The notes beneath the pieces were generated by a model. It searched no databases and was not told the origin of the DNA. It was given only the letters and a program-made list of their open reading frames with translations. Below, piece after piece: positions 25,073-32,810 of a stretch of 64,000 nucleotides of DNA. Each line of letters starts with the position of its first letter. The stretch's first letter is position 1. This stretch comes from an uncultured Clostridia bacterium (GTDB lineage: Bacteria > Bacillota > Clostridia > TANB77 > CAG-508). The stretch spans positions 124,001 through 188,000 of the forward strand of contig CAKPRG010000001.1 in assembly GCA_934182465.1 (NCBI GenBank), read 5' to 3'. The translations under genes were made by a program, and so were the position numbers.

Positions 25073-26526
25073 TATAATATTTCCTCCAACTCTTTTAGTT
25101 TTTGTTGAAGTTCATTCTCCATATCAATTACTCTTTTAAGAATAACTTTTGGATCTTCATATTCTTTCTTTTCTACAACTATTTCTTTATATTTATTAAT
25201 AGATAAATCATAATCATTTTCTACAATCTCTTCTTTATATACAAAGAAAGATTTTTCTGTTCTTTTTCTTTCTTGTTCTTCTTTAGAATTTCTATTGTTA
25301 AATCTTTTTATAATATCTGGTATATCATTTTCTTTTACAGGTTGTCTTTGATCGTCTAGACTAAATCCATCTGCTGTCATATCATAAAACCATATTTTAT
25401 CTGTTCCACCATCACCTGTTTTAGTAAATATCATAATAGCAGTTGAAACTCCAGCATAAGGTTTAAAAACACCACTTGGCATTGAAATTATTGCTTCTAG
25501 TTTATGCTTTTCTATTATTTCTTTTCTAATAGCTTTGTGAGCATTTGAACTTCCAAATAGCACACCATCTGGAACTATTGAAGCAGCTCGTCCACCTGTT
25601 CTCAAAATTCTTAAGAATAATGCTAAAAATAATAATTCTGTTTTCTTTGTTTTTGTAACATTCAATAAATCCTTTGAAGTTCTTTCACTATCAATAGAAC
25701 CTTTAAAAGGTGGATTTGCAAGAACTAATGTATATTTGCTATTATCTTCATTATCTTCTGACAAGGAATCTTTATATGATATATTTGGATTTTCAATACC
25801 ATGTTGCATTAAGTTCATTGCACCAATTCTAAGCATTGTCCTATCCATATCAAATCCATAAAACATTGTATTATTAAAATGTTCCTTTAGATTTTCTGTT
25901 AAAAATAAATCATTTCTATTATTTCTTAGATATTCTCCTGCTTCTACTAAAAATCCTGCACTTCCAGCAGCTGGATCAACAATTATATCCTCTGGAGTAG
26001 GCTTCATTAGTTCTACCATCATCCTAATGATGTGTCTTGGTGTTCTAAATTGTCCATTTGTTCCTGCTGTTGATAGTTTTGAAAGAAGATATTCATATAC
26101 ATCTCCTTTTGTATCTCTGTCTTTCATTTTAAGCTTGTCTATTGCTGTTACAACTCTTTGTAACATAATAGGTGTTGGTATAATAAATATAGCATCATCC
26201 ATATATTTTGCATATCCAGAATTTTTGTTATTACTTAGTGACTTTATAAATGGAAATACATCTTCTCCAACTATTCTATACATTTTTTCAGCTGGATAAT
26301 TTTTAAATATACTCCATCTGCATTCCTGATGCTTTTCATCAAAGATTCTTTTTGTTTTTATTCCTAACATGTGGTCACTTTTTTCATGTGCTATATCTAT
26401 ATCATCTAATCCTTTTATAAATAAAAGGTATGTTATTTGCTCAATTACTGTTAATGGGTTGGTTACACCACCTTCCCAAAAGTTTGTCCAAATTCTATCT
26501 ATAATACTTTTTGTTTCTTGTTCCAT
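25072..26526 (-). CDS. hsdM: Type I restriction-modification, M (N6-adenine methyltransferase) subunit
   Basis: A 484-aa methyltransferase that, with HsdS, methylates adenine at N6 in the target site and protects host DNA. It has an N-terminal HsdM helical domain (1-~150), the SAM-binding motif I DPAAGSAGF, and catalytic motif IV NPPF. ATG 26526 is taken because GGAGG stands 6 nt upstream; a TTG four codons earlier is part of that site. First gene of the hsd operon, which is complete, so the system is probably active. Confidence 0.95.
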   Translation of the reverse strand: MEQETKSIIDRIWTNFWEGGVTNPLTVIEQITYLLFIKGLDDIDIAHEKSDHMLGIKTKRIFDEKHQECRWSIFKNYPAEKMYRIVGEDVFPFIKSLSNNKNSGYAKYMDDAIFIIPTPIMLQRVVTAIDKLKMKDRDTKGDVYEYLLSKLSTAGTNGQFRTPRHIIRMMVELMKPTPEDIIVDPAAGSAGFLVEAGEYLRNNRNDLFLTENLKEHFNNTMFYGFDMDRTMLRIGAMNLMQHGIENPNISYKDSLSEDNEDNSKYTLVLANPPFKGSIDSERTSKDLLNVTKTKKTELLFLALFLRILRTGGRAASIVPDGVLFGSSNAHKAIRKEIIEKHKLEAIISMPSGVFKPYAGVSTAIMIFTKTGDGGTDKIWFYDMTADGFSLDDQRQPVKENDIPDIIKRFNNRNSKEEQERKRTEKSFFVYKEEIVENDYDLSINKYKEIVVEKKEYEDPKVILKRVIDMENELQQKLKELEEIL

Positions 26527-26612
26527 CTTTTCCTCCAATAGTTACATTATTACATGATGTATTCTATCACAAAACGACATTTTTCTCAACAGATACTTCT
26601 AAATATTTACAA

Positions 26613-27236
26613 TTAATTCCTATGAAAAAAATGATCATATGGATAACCGGATTTAATATATAATTCTGTCAATTTCATTTTTTGTTTTTCTAATAGTTCC
26701 AAATACTTTTGTTTAAACACATTTTTACAAATCCATTCCACACCTTCTTTTGAAATAACCACTTTATTATTTATTAAAAATTTATATTCTTCTAATCCGT
26801 TATCACACATTTTCTTAATTGCTTTTCTAACAATAATATCTTCTCTATTAAAATAATTACATAACTGTCTTATATTCTTATCTTCATTCCACCAATTTTC
26901 ATTGTGTTCTACTTTCAAAAAATCCTCATACAATTTAATTCTGATTTCAAAAAAATCCACATCAGCATCAGTTAATGTTTTATCTTTTTGAAAATATACA
27001 TTCTTTAACCATTCATATCCTTCTACTAAAACAAAATATTTTCTGCTTCTAATTTTCTCACTTCTCCATCTACAGGTTGGATGTTTTTTTAGCATAATAT
27101 CTACAGCTTTTCTTAAATCCATATGCGTAATTTCTTTTCCATGTTTAGTTGTTATTCCTAATGAATGTAATCTATTTAAAATTTTATTATATGATAAGAA
27201 AATACTATCTAAAACTTGCTCTGAATCTCTTCTCAT
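26613..27236 (-). CDS. Unknown helical protein of the element
   Basis: A 207-aa basic protein with many Lys, Arg and aromatic residues. Its outline suggests winged-helix-like segments (ITHMDLRKAVDIMLKKHP; RSRKYFVLVEGYEWL), then a second helical half with IRQLCNYFNREDIIVRKAIK. No family is recognised. It stands 86 bp upstream of hsdM and downstream of the hairpin-rich gap at 27270-27490. It could be a regulator or a replication/maintenance factor of the element rather than part of restriction. Confidence 0.6.
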   Translation of the reverse strand: MRRDSEQVLDSIFLSYNKILNRLHSLGITTKHGKEITHMDLRKAVDIMLKKHPTCRWRSEKIRSRKYFVLVEGYEWLKNVYFQKDKTLTDADVDFFEIRIKLYEDFLKVEHNENWWNEDKNIRQLCNYFNREDIIVRKAIKKMCDNGLEEYKFLINNKVVISKEGVEWICKNVFKQKYLELLEKQKMKLTELYIKSGYPYDHFFHRN

Positions 27237-27568
27237 TTTTTCATCACTTCCTTACTATAAGAATTTATTAATGCTAGTTTACGAAGCATTAATAATTAGC
27301 AAAATTTATTTTGCTCGAATTTTAGGTAGTATTTTTTAGTACCTAATATTCGCCAGCCTGGTGTCTTGACACCCTTTTTGCTGTTTAGGGCAAAATGCCC
27401 TAATACCCTTTTTGCTCTCCGAGGGATATTTTTATTATAAAAATTAGGACAAATATGTACAAAAATTTATACTTTCTTGTCCTAATTTTTTCATCAATTT
27501 CTATTTACTTTTTTTAAAGAATCAATTATAATTTTTATATAAAACATTTCAAAAAGTTATCTTTTTAG
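27237..27568. other. Hairpin-rich non-coding region, candidate origin or regulatory region of the element
   Basis: The 332-bp gap contains at least six stem-loops: 27270-27275/27285-27290 (AATGCT), 27298-27305/27308-27315 (AGCAAAAT), 27322-27328/27340-27346 (TTAGGTA), 27360-27365/27368-27373 (GGTGTC, followed by CTTTTT), 27385-27391/27397-27403 (TTAGGGC, followed by a T-rich run), and a 14-bp stem 27439-27452/27477-27490 (AAAAATTAGGACAA) that can terminate in both directions. It is next to the replication genes. No gene is seen. Confidence 0.5.
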
Positions 27569-28438
27569 TTAGTTATTGTTACCGCAATTACTAACTTTTT
27601 TCTTTTGAATTCTATGATCTATATCATCAATTTTTACTAAATAGCACATCTCATATAGTCGAGAAATAATTGACTTTGCTGTTTCAATTTCTTCATTAAT
27701 GCTTAGCCTTTTTACTAAAGAATTTTGATTATAATTTGTTGTAATAATTACTGGTAAACTATTTTCATATCTACTATTTATGATAGTAAATAATTTTTCT
27801 AATCCCCATTCACTTGGCTTTTCTTTTCCTAAATCATCTATAATTAATAGATCAACATTTTCATATAATTTGATAATTTCCATCTCAGAAATACTATTAT
27901 CTATTTCATATGAATTTCGTAATTCTGCTAATAAATTAATTAATGTTCCGTATATTACTGGTATTCCATTTTCTATAAATTTATTTGCAATACTACATGC
28001 TAAATGTGTTTTACCCACTCCATTATTTCCAACTAAAATGAGTCCTTTTTTCTCTATGTTATTTACTAATTTTTCACTATAATTTTTTAAATTATTAAAT
28101 GCTTTCTTATTGCTATTATTAATTTCAAAATTGTCAAATTTATAGCTCAAGTTTCTTTTACCCATCTTACTGTTTTTTATAATTTTTTCAACTTTTCTCG
28201 AAAACTCTTGCATTAATTCTAGCTTTTTTTCTTCTTCAATTATTCTTAATTTTTTCAGATCATATTCATTCCAATATTTCTGGGCATCCTTACATTTGCA
28301 TCTTTCATAGTCTAAAGTTATTATTCTCTTAGTACCATATAGTTCCCATTCTATTGTTTTTCTATATAATGTATTTTTGCAATATTCACATTCAATGGAA
28401 TCCCTTTTGTTAATCGAGGGTTTCAAAATTTGATTCAT
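27569..28438 (-). CDS. DnaC-like AAA+ helicase loader
   Basis: A 289-aa ATPase of the DnaC/DnaI/IstB type that loads the replicative helicase. An N-terminal zinc-binding segment (CEYC, then ERCKCKDAQ) is followed by a linker and the AAA+ core with Walker A GNNGVGKTH, Walker B LLIIDDLG, sensor I ITTNYN, and an arginine-finger region ISRLYEM. It overlaps the preceding initiator gene by 29 bp, typical for a replication module of a phage or island. A role in replication of the excised element is inferred. Confidence 0.88.
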   Translation of the reverse strand: MNQILKPSINKRDSIECEYCKNTLYRKTIEWELYGTKRIITLDYERCKCKDAQKYWNEYDLKKLRIIEEEKKLELMQEFSRKVEKIIKNSKMGKRNLSYKFDNFEINNSNKKAFNNLKNYSEKLVNNIEKKGLILVGNNGVGKTHLACSIANKFIENGIPVIYGTLINLLAELRNSYEIDNSISEMEIIKLYENVDLLIIDDLGKEKPSEWGLEKLFTIINSRYENSLPVIITTNYNQNSLVKRLSINEEIETAKSIISRLYEMCYLVKIDDIDHRIQKKKVSNCGNNN

Positions 28439-28880
28439 CTATTCTGCTCTCCTTTCTATTTTCTTCTTTTCTTGTCTTTTCTTCTGTAACTTTATTCAAA
28501 CTTTTTTCAATTAAATTTTCTTCAACTACTTTATTTGATTTTCCAATTTTCTTTAGCTTTTCAGCACTTTGATACTTGCTCCAATTCTTTACGAAGTATG
28601 TATCGTTTTTATAAATTAGCATTCCTAAATCGATAAATTTTTGTAAAATTTTCGTAAATGTTTTCGAAGATTTTCCAATAATATTTGTAAAATCTTTGAT
28701 TTTAAATGGTGTATTATCGCTAATATATAGTCCACCATCTCTGTTACATTCTCCAGCAATAGTTAAAATCTGAATCCATATTCTAAAATAGGTGTCCCCT
28801 TCCCTTTCTTTTAGTAGGATTTTAATTTTTCTATTTGAAAATATACTTGTATTTACTTTTATCCATCCAACTTGTCCCAT
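28410..28880 (-). CDS. Phage replisome-organiser-like / DnaD-like initiator
   Basis: The 156-aa protein starts at ATG 28880 (GGGAGG 5 nt upstream). Residues ~1-105 match the winged-helix N-terminal domain of phage replisome organisers (WIKVNTSIFSNRKIKILLKE, then RIWIQILTIAGECNRDGGLY and FVKNWSKYQS). The remaining ~50 residues are a low-complexity, charged tail. Such proteins bind the origin and recruit the DnaC-like loader encoded next. The gene lies 14 bp after the excisionase-like gene. Confidence 0.75.
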   Translation of the reverse strand: MGQVGWIKVNTSIFSNRKIKILLKEREGDTYFRIWIQILTIAGECNRDGGLYISDNTPFKIKDFTNIIGKSSKTFTKILQKFIDLGMLIYKNDTYFVKNWSKYQSAEKLKKIGKSNKVVEENLIEKSLNKVTEEKTRKEENRKESRIDESNFETLD

Positions 28881-28894
28881 ATCCTCCCTTCTTT

Positions 28895-29101
28895 CTAGCA
28901 AGATTCTTCAATAGAATCATTTTCTTTTTTGCTTAGATAAATATCTAAGGCTTCTTTTCTGAATAAAATTCTTTTCCCAACTCTAGAGCAAGGAATTTGT
29001 TTTCTTTTAACTAATTGCGTAATTAACCAATATGAAATTCCTAAATATTCTGCTGCTTCTTTTGCAGTTAGAGTTGTTCTTTTAATGTTATCTAGTGCCA
29101 T
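28895..29101 (-). CDS. xis: Excisionase-family small HTH protein
   Basis: A 68-aa protein from ATG 29101 with AGGAGGTG 6 nt upstream. It has a MerR-like winged helix of the excisionase family (LTAKEAAEYLGISYWLITQL, then IPCSRVGKRILFRKEALDIY). This family bends DNA for excision with a tyrosine integrase and can also regulate transcription. It is first in the minus-strand replication operon and divergent from the integrase operon. Confidence 0.8.
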   Translation of the reverse strand: MALDNIKRTTLTAKEAAEYLGISYWLITQLVKRKQIPCSRVGKRILFRKEALDIYLSKKENDSIEESC

Positions 29102-29134
29102 TTCTTTCACCTCCTAATATTTTTATAATTGTAG

Positions 29135-29163
29135 TTGACATATATAAATTATTATGGTATTAT
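29135..29163 (+). promoter_or_regulatory. Promoter of the DUF6076-integrase operon
   Basis: TTGACA (29135-29140), 17 bp, TATTAT (29158-29163), in the gap between the excisionase and DUF6076-like genes. Confidence 0.65.
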
Positions 29164-29168
29164 TTTGT

Positions 29169-29210
29169 CATACAATTATTGTTTTTGTTTTTGATTGTAT
29201 GGTTTTTTTA
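29169..29210 (+). terminator. Leader hairpin/attenuator before the integrase operon
   Basis: CATACAAT (29169-29176) / ATTGTATG (29194-29201), followed by GTTTTTTTA. It lies between the promoter and the first gene, so it could end transcription early. Confidence 0.55.
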
Positions 29211-29291
29211 TATAATATTTTTCTGATATATGTAACCTTACAATTGAAAAAAGTTCAAAAATTTTTAATTTGTAGATATTAGGAGGTAAAG

Positions 29292-30287
29292 ATGTCGCTA
29301 TATAATATTGCTTTTGATACTAATAATAAAACAGAATGTTTAAATCACTTTTCTATTGAGAAAAAGAAAGGATTTATATTCGAATCTGTAAATCGTTGTG
29401 AAATAAGACCTATTGGTAGCATTCTTTTAGATTTTCTCAATATAGATATTGAAAACGGTGAAGATATGGTTAACTTTATAGCTAATTACTGTCTAGAGGA
29501 TTTATTATTCAAATTGGCTAAAAAGTCCAAATTAAATATATCTAAATATTATAAAAATGATAACTTTTACATAACAGAACAGGCATTATCAGACTTATTC
29601 TTTACCTTACAATCTGAATATGAAGATGACTTTGAATTTTATCAAGATATATTTATTAATCTTATAACAAGTGAAAAAGAAAATATAAGCCCTAAAGAAT
29701 TCGATAAAATCGAGGCTGATTTTAGAGCAGAATTTTCTGATTTATTTGAAGATGAATCTGCTAATTTTGATTTAATAAACTTAAGTTATAGGATAAATGA
29801 TTTAACATTAGATTTTACTATGGATGACTTTTACTATTTTCATAAAGAACTTAATCTGCCTAAAAGTATTCCATATTCTTTTAGAACAGATGATTATCTT
29901 AATGTGTTGTTTATCTCATATAAACAGTTATTGTCTTTAGATAGTAATATTAAGATAAAAAAATGTGCTAATTGTGGTAAATACTTTATTCCAAAAACTA
30001 TGCATGATACTAAATATTGCGATGAAATATTTAAAGATAATAAAACATGTAAAGAATTTGGTAGAGAACTAGCCTATAAAGAAAGTTTAGCGCAGAAGCC
30101 TATTCTTAAAGCTTATAGAAGTAGATATCAAACTCTTTCAAAACAAGCATCTGAAAGAGAAAAACATGAAATGTATGAATATTTTAAAAAAGAAGGTCCT
30201 ACAATTAGGAAAAAATTTATTGATGGAGAAATTACAGCAAAAGAATTTCAAGACTGGATTAATAGTACTAAAGTTAGAAAAAAATAA
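29292..30287 (+). CDS. DUF6076-like protein encoded before the integrase
   Basis: A 331-aa protein with an acidic, helical N-terminal two thirds. A zinc-finger-like segment IKKCANCGKYFIPKTMHD with CDE...KTCKEFG follows at residues ~225-260, then a basic helical tail (YRSRYQTLSKQASEREKHEM). This Cys arrangement and tail match DUF6076 proteins that often precede integrases on clostridial elements. The function is unknown; DNA or RNA binding through the tail is an inference. AGGAGG lies 6 nt before the start, and the integrase follows after 52 bp, so the two are co-transcribed. Confidence 0.7.
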   Translation: MSLYNIAFDTNNKTECLNHFSIEKKKGFIFESVNRCEIRPIGSILLDFLNIDIENGEDMVNFIANYCLEDLLFKLAKKSKLNISKYYKNDNFYITEQALSDLFFTLQSEYEDDFEFYQDIFINLITSEKENISPKEFDKIEADFRAEFSDLFEDESANFDLINLSYRINDLTLDFTMDDFYYFHKELNLPKSIPYSFRTDDYLNVLFISYKQLLSLDSNIKIKKCANCGKYFIPKTMHDTKYCDEIFKDNKTCKEFGRELAYKESLAQKPILKAYRSRYQTLSKQASEREKHEMYEYFKKEGPTIRKKFIDGEITAKEFQDWINSTKVRKK

Positions 30288-30339
30288 TTTAATATATAAA
30301 ATCCTTGCCATAGGTATGCTGAAAGGAGGTGAAAAAGTA

Positions 30340-31515
30340 ATGGCAGGGTATCTTGAAAAGAGAGGCAAACGCTCTTGGAGATTAATAGTATCACATGGTT
30401 TTGACAGCTATGGTAACAGAATTAGATATACCAAAAGCATTAAAGCAAATAGTAGGCGTGAGGCAGACAAAGAACTTGTAAACTTTGTTTACGAGATAGA
30501 AAATGGTATTGTTTTGCAAAACTCTTCAATGACCTTTAAAGAATTTACAGATTTATGGGCTAAAAATTATGGTGAAAAAGAATTAGCACCTAAAACTTAT
30601 GAAAGATATAAAGGAATGCTAAAATCACGAATTATCCCCTACTTCGGTCATTATAAGTTATGCAATATAAAGCCAACTCACATTATGAGTTTTTACGATT
30701 ATCTTTCAACAGATCATCAACTAAAAAGATGTAAAAATCATAATGGAAAGACTGTGATGAAAGGCTTATCTTCTAAAACAATATTAGAACATCATCGTTT
30801 ACTACATGCTATGTTACAAAATGCAGTATATTGGCAAATACTACCTTATAATCCCGCAGATAGAGTAAAACCACCTAAGCATGAAAGACCTCAAATTAAA
30901 TACTATGATGATGTTCAATGTAAACAATTACTAGAGGCATTAGAAAATGAAGAAATTAAATTTCAAACTATTGTTATATTAACATTGTTTACTGGTATGC
31001 GTAGAGGCGAAGTATTGGGCTTAGAATGGTCAGATATCGATTTTAAAGAAGGTTTTGTTAATATTACTAAGTCAAGTCAGTATATTGCAGATAAAGGCAT
31101 TTTCGTAAAAGACCCAAAGACTCGTAATTCAATTAGGAAAGTCGGAATACCTGATATTGTAATAAATATGCTTAATAAGTACAAAGCTTGGTATGAACAA
31201 GAAAAAGAAAATTGTGGCAACTTATGGGTTAACTCAAATAGACTATTCGTTACTTGGAATGGTAAGCCAATGCATCCTGATACTGTTACAGATTGGTTTC
31301 GTTCTTTTATTGAAAAGAACAATTTACCGAAAATTACTTTCCATGGTTTGCGACACACAAATGCTACTCTGCTCGTTTCACAAAACGTGGATGTAGCAGT
31401 TATAGCATCAAGATTAGGGCATGCTCAAATAACAACTACCTTAAACTTCTATGTGCATCCAGTTGAGGCTAATAATAAGGAAGCTGGTAATGTTTTAGAG
31501 AAAGTGCTCGCATAA
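30340..31515 (+). CDS. int: Tyrosine recombinase (Tn916-type integrase)
   Basis: A 391-aa site-specific recombinase that integrates and excises the element. ATG 30340 is preceded by AAAGGAGGTG; the longer open frame upstream overlaps the previous gene and is not used. An arm-binding N-terminal domain (1-60) is followed by a SAM-like core-binding domain (65-165) and the catalytic domain with Arg221 (TGMRRGE), His335-x-x-Arg338 (FHGLRHT), His361 and the nucleophile Tyr371 (TLNFY). All catalytic residues are present, so it should be active. It sits ~230 bp from the right end of the element. Confidence 0.93.
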   Translation: MAGYLEKRGKRSWRLIVSHGFDSYGNRIRYTKSIKANSRREADKELVNFVYEIENGIVLQNSSMTFKEFTDLWAKNYGEKELAPKTYERYKGMLKSRIIPYFGHYKLCNIKPTHIMSFYDYLSTDHQLKRCKNHNGKTVMKGLSSKTILEHHRLLHAMLQNAVYWQILPYNPADRVKPPKHERPQIKYYDDVQCKQLLEALENEEIKFQTIVILTLFTGMRRGEVLGLEWSDIDFKEGFVNITKSSQYIADKGIFVKDPKTRNSIRKVGIPDIVINMLNKYKAWYEQEKENCGNLWVNSNRLFVTWNGKPMHPDTVTDWFRSFIEKNNLPKITFHGLRHTNATLLVSQNVDVAVIASRLGHAQITTTLNFYVHPVEANNKEAGNVLEKVLA

Positions 31516-31620
31516 AAACTCTTTTCAAAATTTCTCGAAAATTACTTTTTTGATTTTCTAAGTTTAATATAAATTAGTAAGGCTAAAATGTGCTATTTAA
31601 TGCATAAAAATGTAGGGACT

Positions 31621-31638
31621 GTCCCCAAATTGTCCCCA
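31621..31638. repeat. Tandem GTCCCC sites, right end of element
   Basis: GTCCCCAAATTGTCCCCA, the partner of 15041-15058 (17 of 18 positions identical). Placed between int and the right boundary, as arm-type sites usually are. Confidence 0.55.
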
Positions 31639-31708
31639 CTTTTATAAAAATAGATTTTTAGCAAAAAAATTAAAGAGCCACAATCTCTTGCGACTCTAGT
31701 TAAATTCT

Positions 31709-31753
31709 TGGTTGCGGGGACAAGACTCGAACTTGTGACCTTTGGGTTATGAG
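31709..31753 (-). pseudogene. 3' half of an initiator tRNA (tRNA-fMet, CAT)
   Basis: On the minus strand: the anticodon loop CTCATAA, the CCC arm characteristic of initiator tRNAs, the variable region, a perfect T-arm (ACAAG TTCGAGT CTTGT), the acceptor strand CCCCGC and an encoded CCA. The 5' half (D-arm and acceptor partner) is missing beyond 31753, so this is not a functional tRNA. It is best read as the attP-borne tRNA end of the element. Confidence 0.8.
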
Positions 31754-31758
31754 AATTT
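31735..31758. repeat. attR-type boundary repeat
   Basis: Partner of 14903-14926, with the shared core GGGTTATGAGAATTT at 31744-31758. It overlaps the anticodon-loop end of the tRNA-fMet fragment. Confidence 0.75.
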
Positions 31759-31846
31759 TTTCATAAAATCTATCAAGGTTTACATGATCTAAATAACTTG
31801 TCAATTCAACTACATCATATTCATTATTTCTTTTCATCCAACCCAT
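31754..31846 (-). pseudogene. Possible 5' part of a small gene interrupted by the element
   Basis: From ATG 31846 or 31837 the minus strand reads MKRNNEYDVVELTSYLDHVN and DRFYEKI into the boundary repeat. If the element is removed, the frame continues without a stop across the repeat into 14921-14862 (ILITRSSQ...) and ends at TAA 14859-14861, giving a ~50-aa protein. I recognise no family, and no clear ribosome binding site is present. Confidence 0.3.
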
Positions 31847-31917
31847 TTTGACTTCTATATTTTTCTTTTACAACTTTATCTATTTTTCAATAAACACAAA
31901 ATATAAAATATTCAACA

Positions 31918-32343
31918 TTATTTCTTCATCTTCCCAACATATTCTTCAATAAACTTTTTAGATGGAGTATACAATTTTTCTGGCAAATTATCTAAATCAA
32001 ACCATTGCCATTCATCTTCTTTTGTAGGTTCCATCACTTTTAATTCACCACTATGTTTTTTAGCAATAATATGAAGAGTTATGTAATGTCTGTCAGGTTG
32101 AATATCATCTGAAACACTATATAATTCTAAATCATCAACATCTAAATTTGTTTCTTCTTTTACTTCTCTTTTTGCACCTTCCCAGAAAGTTTCGTCATAT
32201 TCTTGTTTTCCACCTGGTATAGTCCAGCAATCTACTTCATATATTCCACCAGTATCTTTTTTGTTTTTTGATCTATGACCTAATAAAATTTTATTTCCAT
32301 CTAAAATCATTACACCAATTCCAACTTTAACATATTTTTCCAT
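31918..32343 (-). CDS. NUDIX hydrolase
   Basis: A 141-aa NUDIX-fold pyrophosphohydrolase. The complete NUDIX box is present: G-GKQEYDE-TFWEGAK-REVKEET (GX5EX7REUXEEXGU). It hydrolyses a nucleoside diphosphate linked to another moiety; substrates such as 8-oxo-dGTP or sugar nucleotides cannot be told apart here. ATG 32343 is used, with AAGGAGA upstream; the earlier TTG is not needed. It stands alone just outside the element. Confidence 0.85.
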   Translation of the reverse strand: MEKYVKVGIGVMILDGNKILLGHRSKNKKDTGGIYEVDCWTIPGGKQEYDETFWEGAKREVKEETNLDVDDLELYSVSDDIQPDRHYITLHIIAKKHSGELKVMEPTKEDEWQWFDLDNLPEKLYTPSKKFIEEYVGKMKK

Positions 32344-32810
32344 ATACAATCTCCTTTTTTATTTCACTTAATATAATAAATTTTTCTATACTATATCACA
32401 AAATTTTTCAAAAATATATACTTAATTTATATTTCGCAATTTGTATATATTAAATTCTTTAAAATTTCTTAGCAACATAACTAGCACATATACTTTTATA
32501 AAATTTTACTATACAAATTTCCTAATTTACGAATTTGAAATTCTTTCACTTTATTCTCAAATATTGCTCAACTTTGCTTTTTATTGTATAATACAAGTCA
32601 TATTTATTTAATAAATTGATTTGTTAAATGCTTTTAAAATGCATTACTTTACAAAACTTAAGACAATTTATAATAAATATAAAAAATAAACTGACTATCT
32701 AATTGCTTAACTTATAATTAAAACTATATATTGATTACAAATCTTTATTAGAAAAATAAAATATTAATATATAACTAAATAGCAAATAAACAAATCAAGG
32801 AGAAATTTGT
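32344..32810. other. AT-rich gap with no visible gene
   Basis: 467 bp between divergent genes. I see no open frame with a ribosome binding site, no strong hairpin and no RNA gene. It must hold the promoters of the NUDIX gene and of the pyrophosphatase fusion gene, but no candidate is convincing. Confidence 0.5.

Larger units (their letters stand above)
14912..31758. mobile_element. Integrated genomic element (~16.8 kb) with tyrosine integrase and defence cargo
   Basis: Bounded by 24-bp imperfect direct repeats and carrying, from right to left, a Tn916-type integrase, DUF6076-like gene, excisionase-like regulator, replisome-organiser-like initiator, DnaC-like loader, type I restriction-modification operon, MqsR/Panacea-type toxin-antitoxin, and a ubiquitin-like operon. 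GTCCCC direct repeats near both ends look like integrase arm sites. There is no relaxase, type IV secretion or phage structural gene, so it would need a helper to move, like an integrative mobilizable or satellite-type island. The right end carries the 3' half of an initiator tRNA gene, which suggests that tRNA-fMet is the preferred site and that this insertion is at a secondary site. Confidence 0.85.
31516..31917. other. Gene-free right end of the element
   Basis: Contains the right tandem GTCCCC sites, the 3' half of a tRNA-fMet gene, the right boundary repeat and, beyond it, a short minus-strand frame that may be half of an interrupted gene. No intact gene is visible. Confidence 0.6.

Noticed and set aside
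31709..31753. A functional tRNA-Met gene
   Set aside because: Only the 3' half is present; no D-arm or 5' acceptor strand lies beyond 31753.
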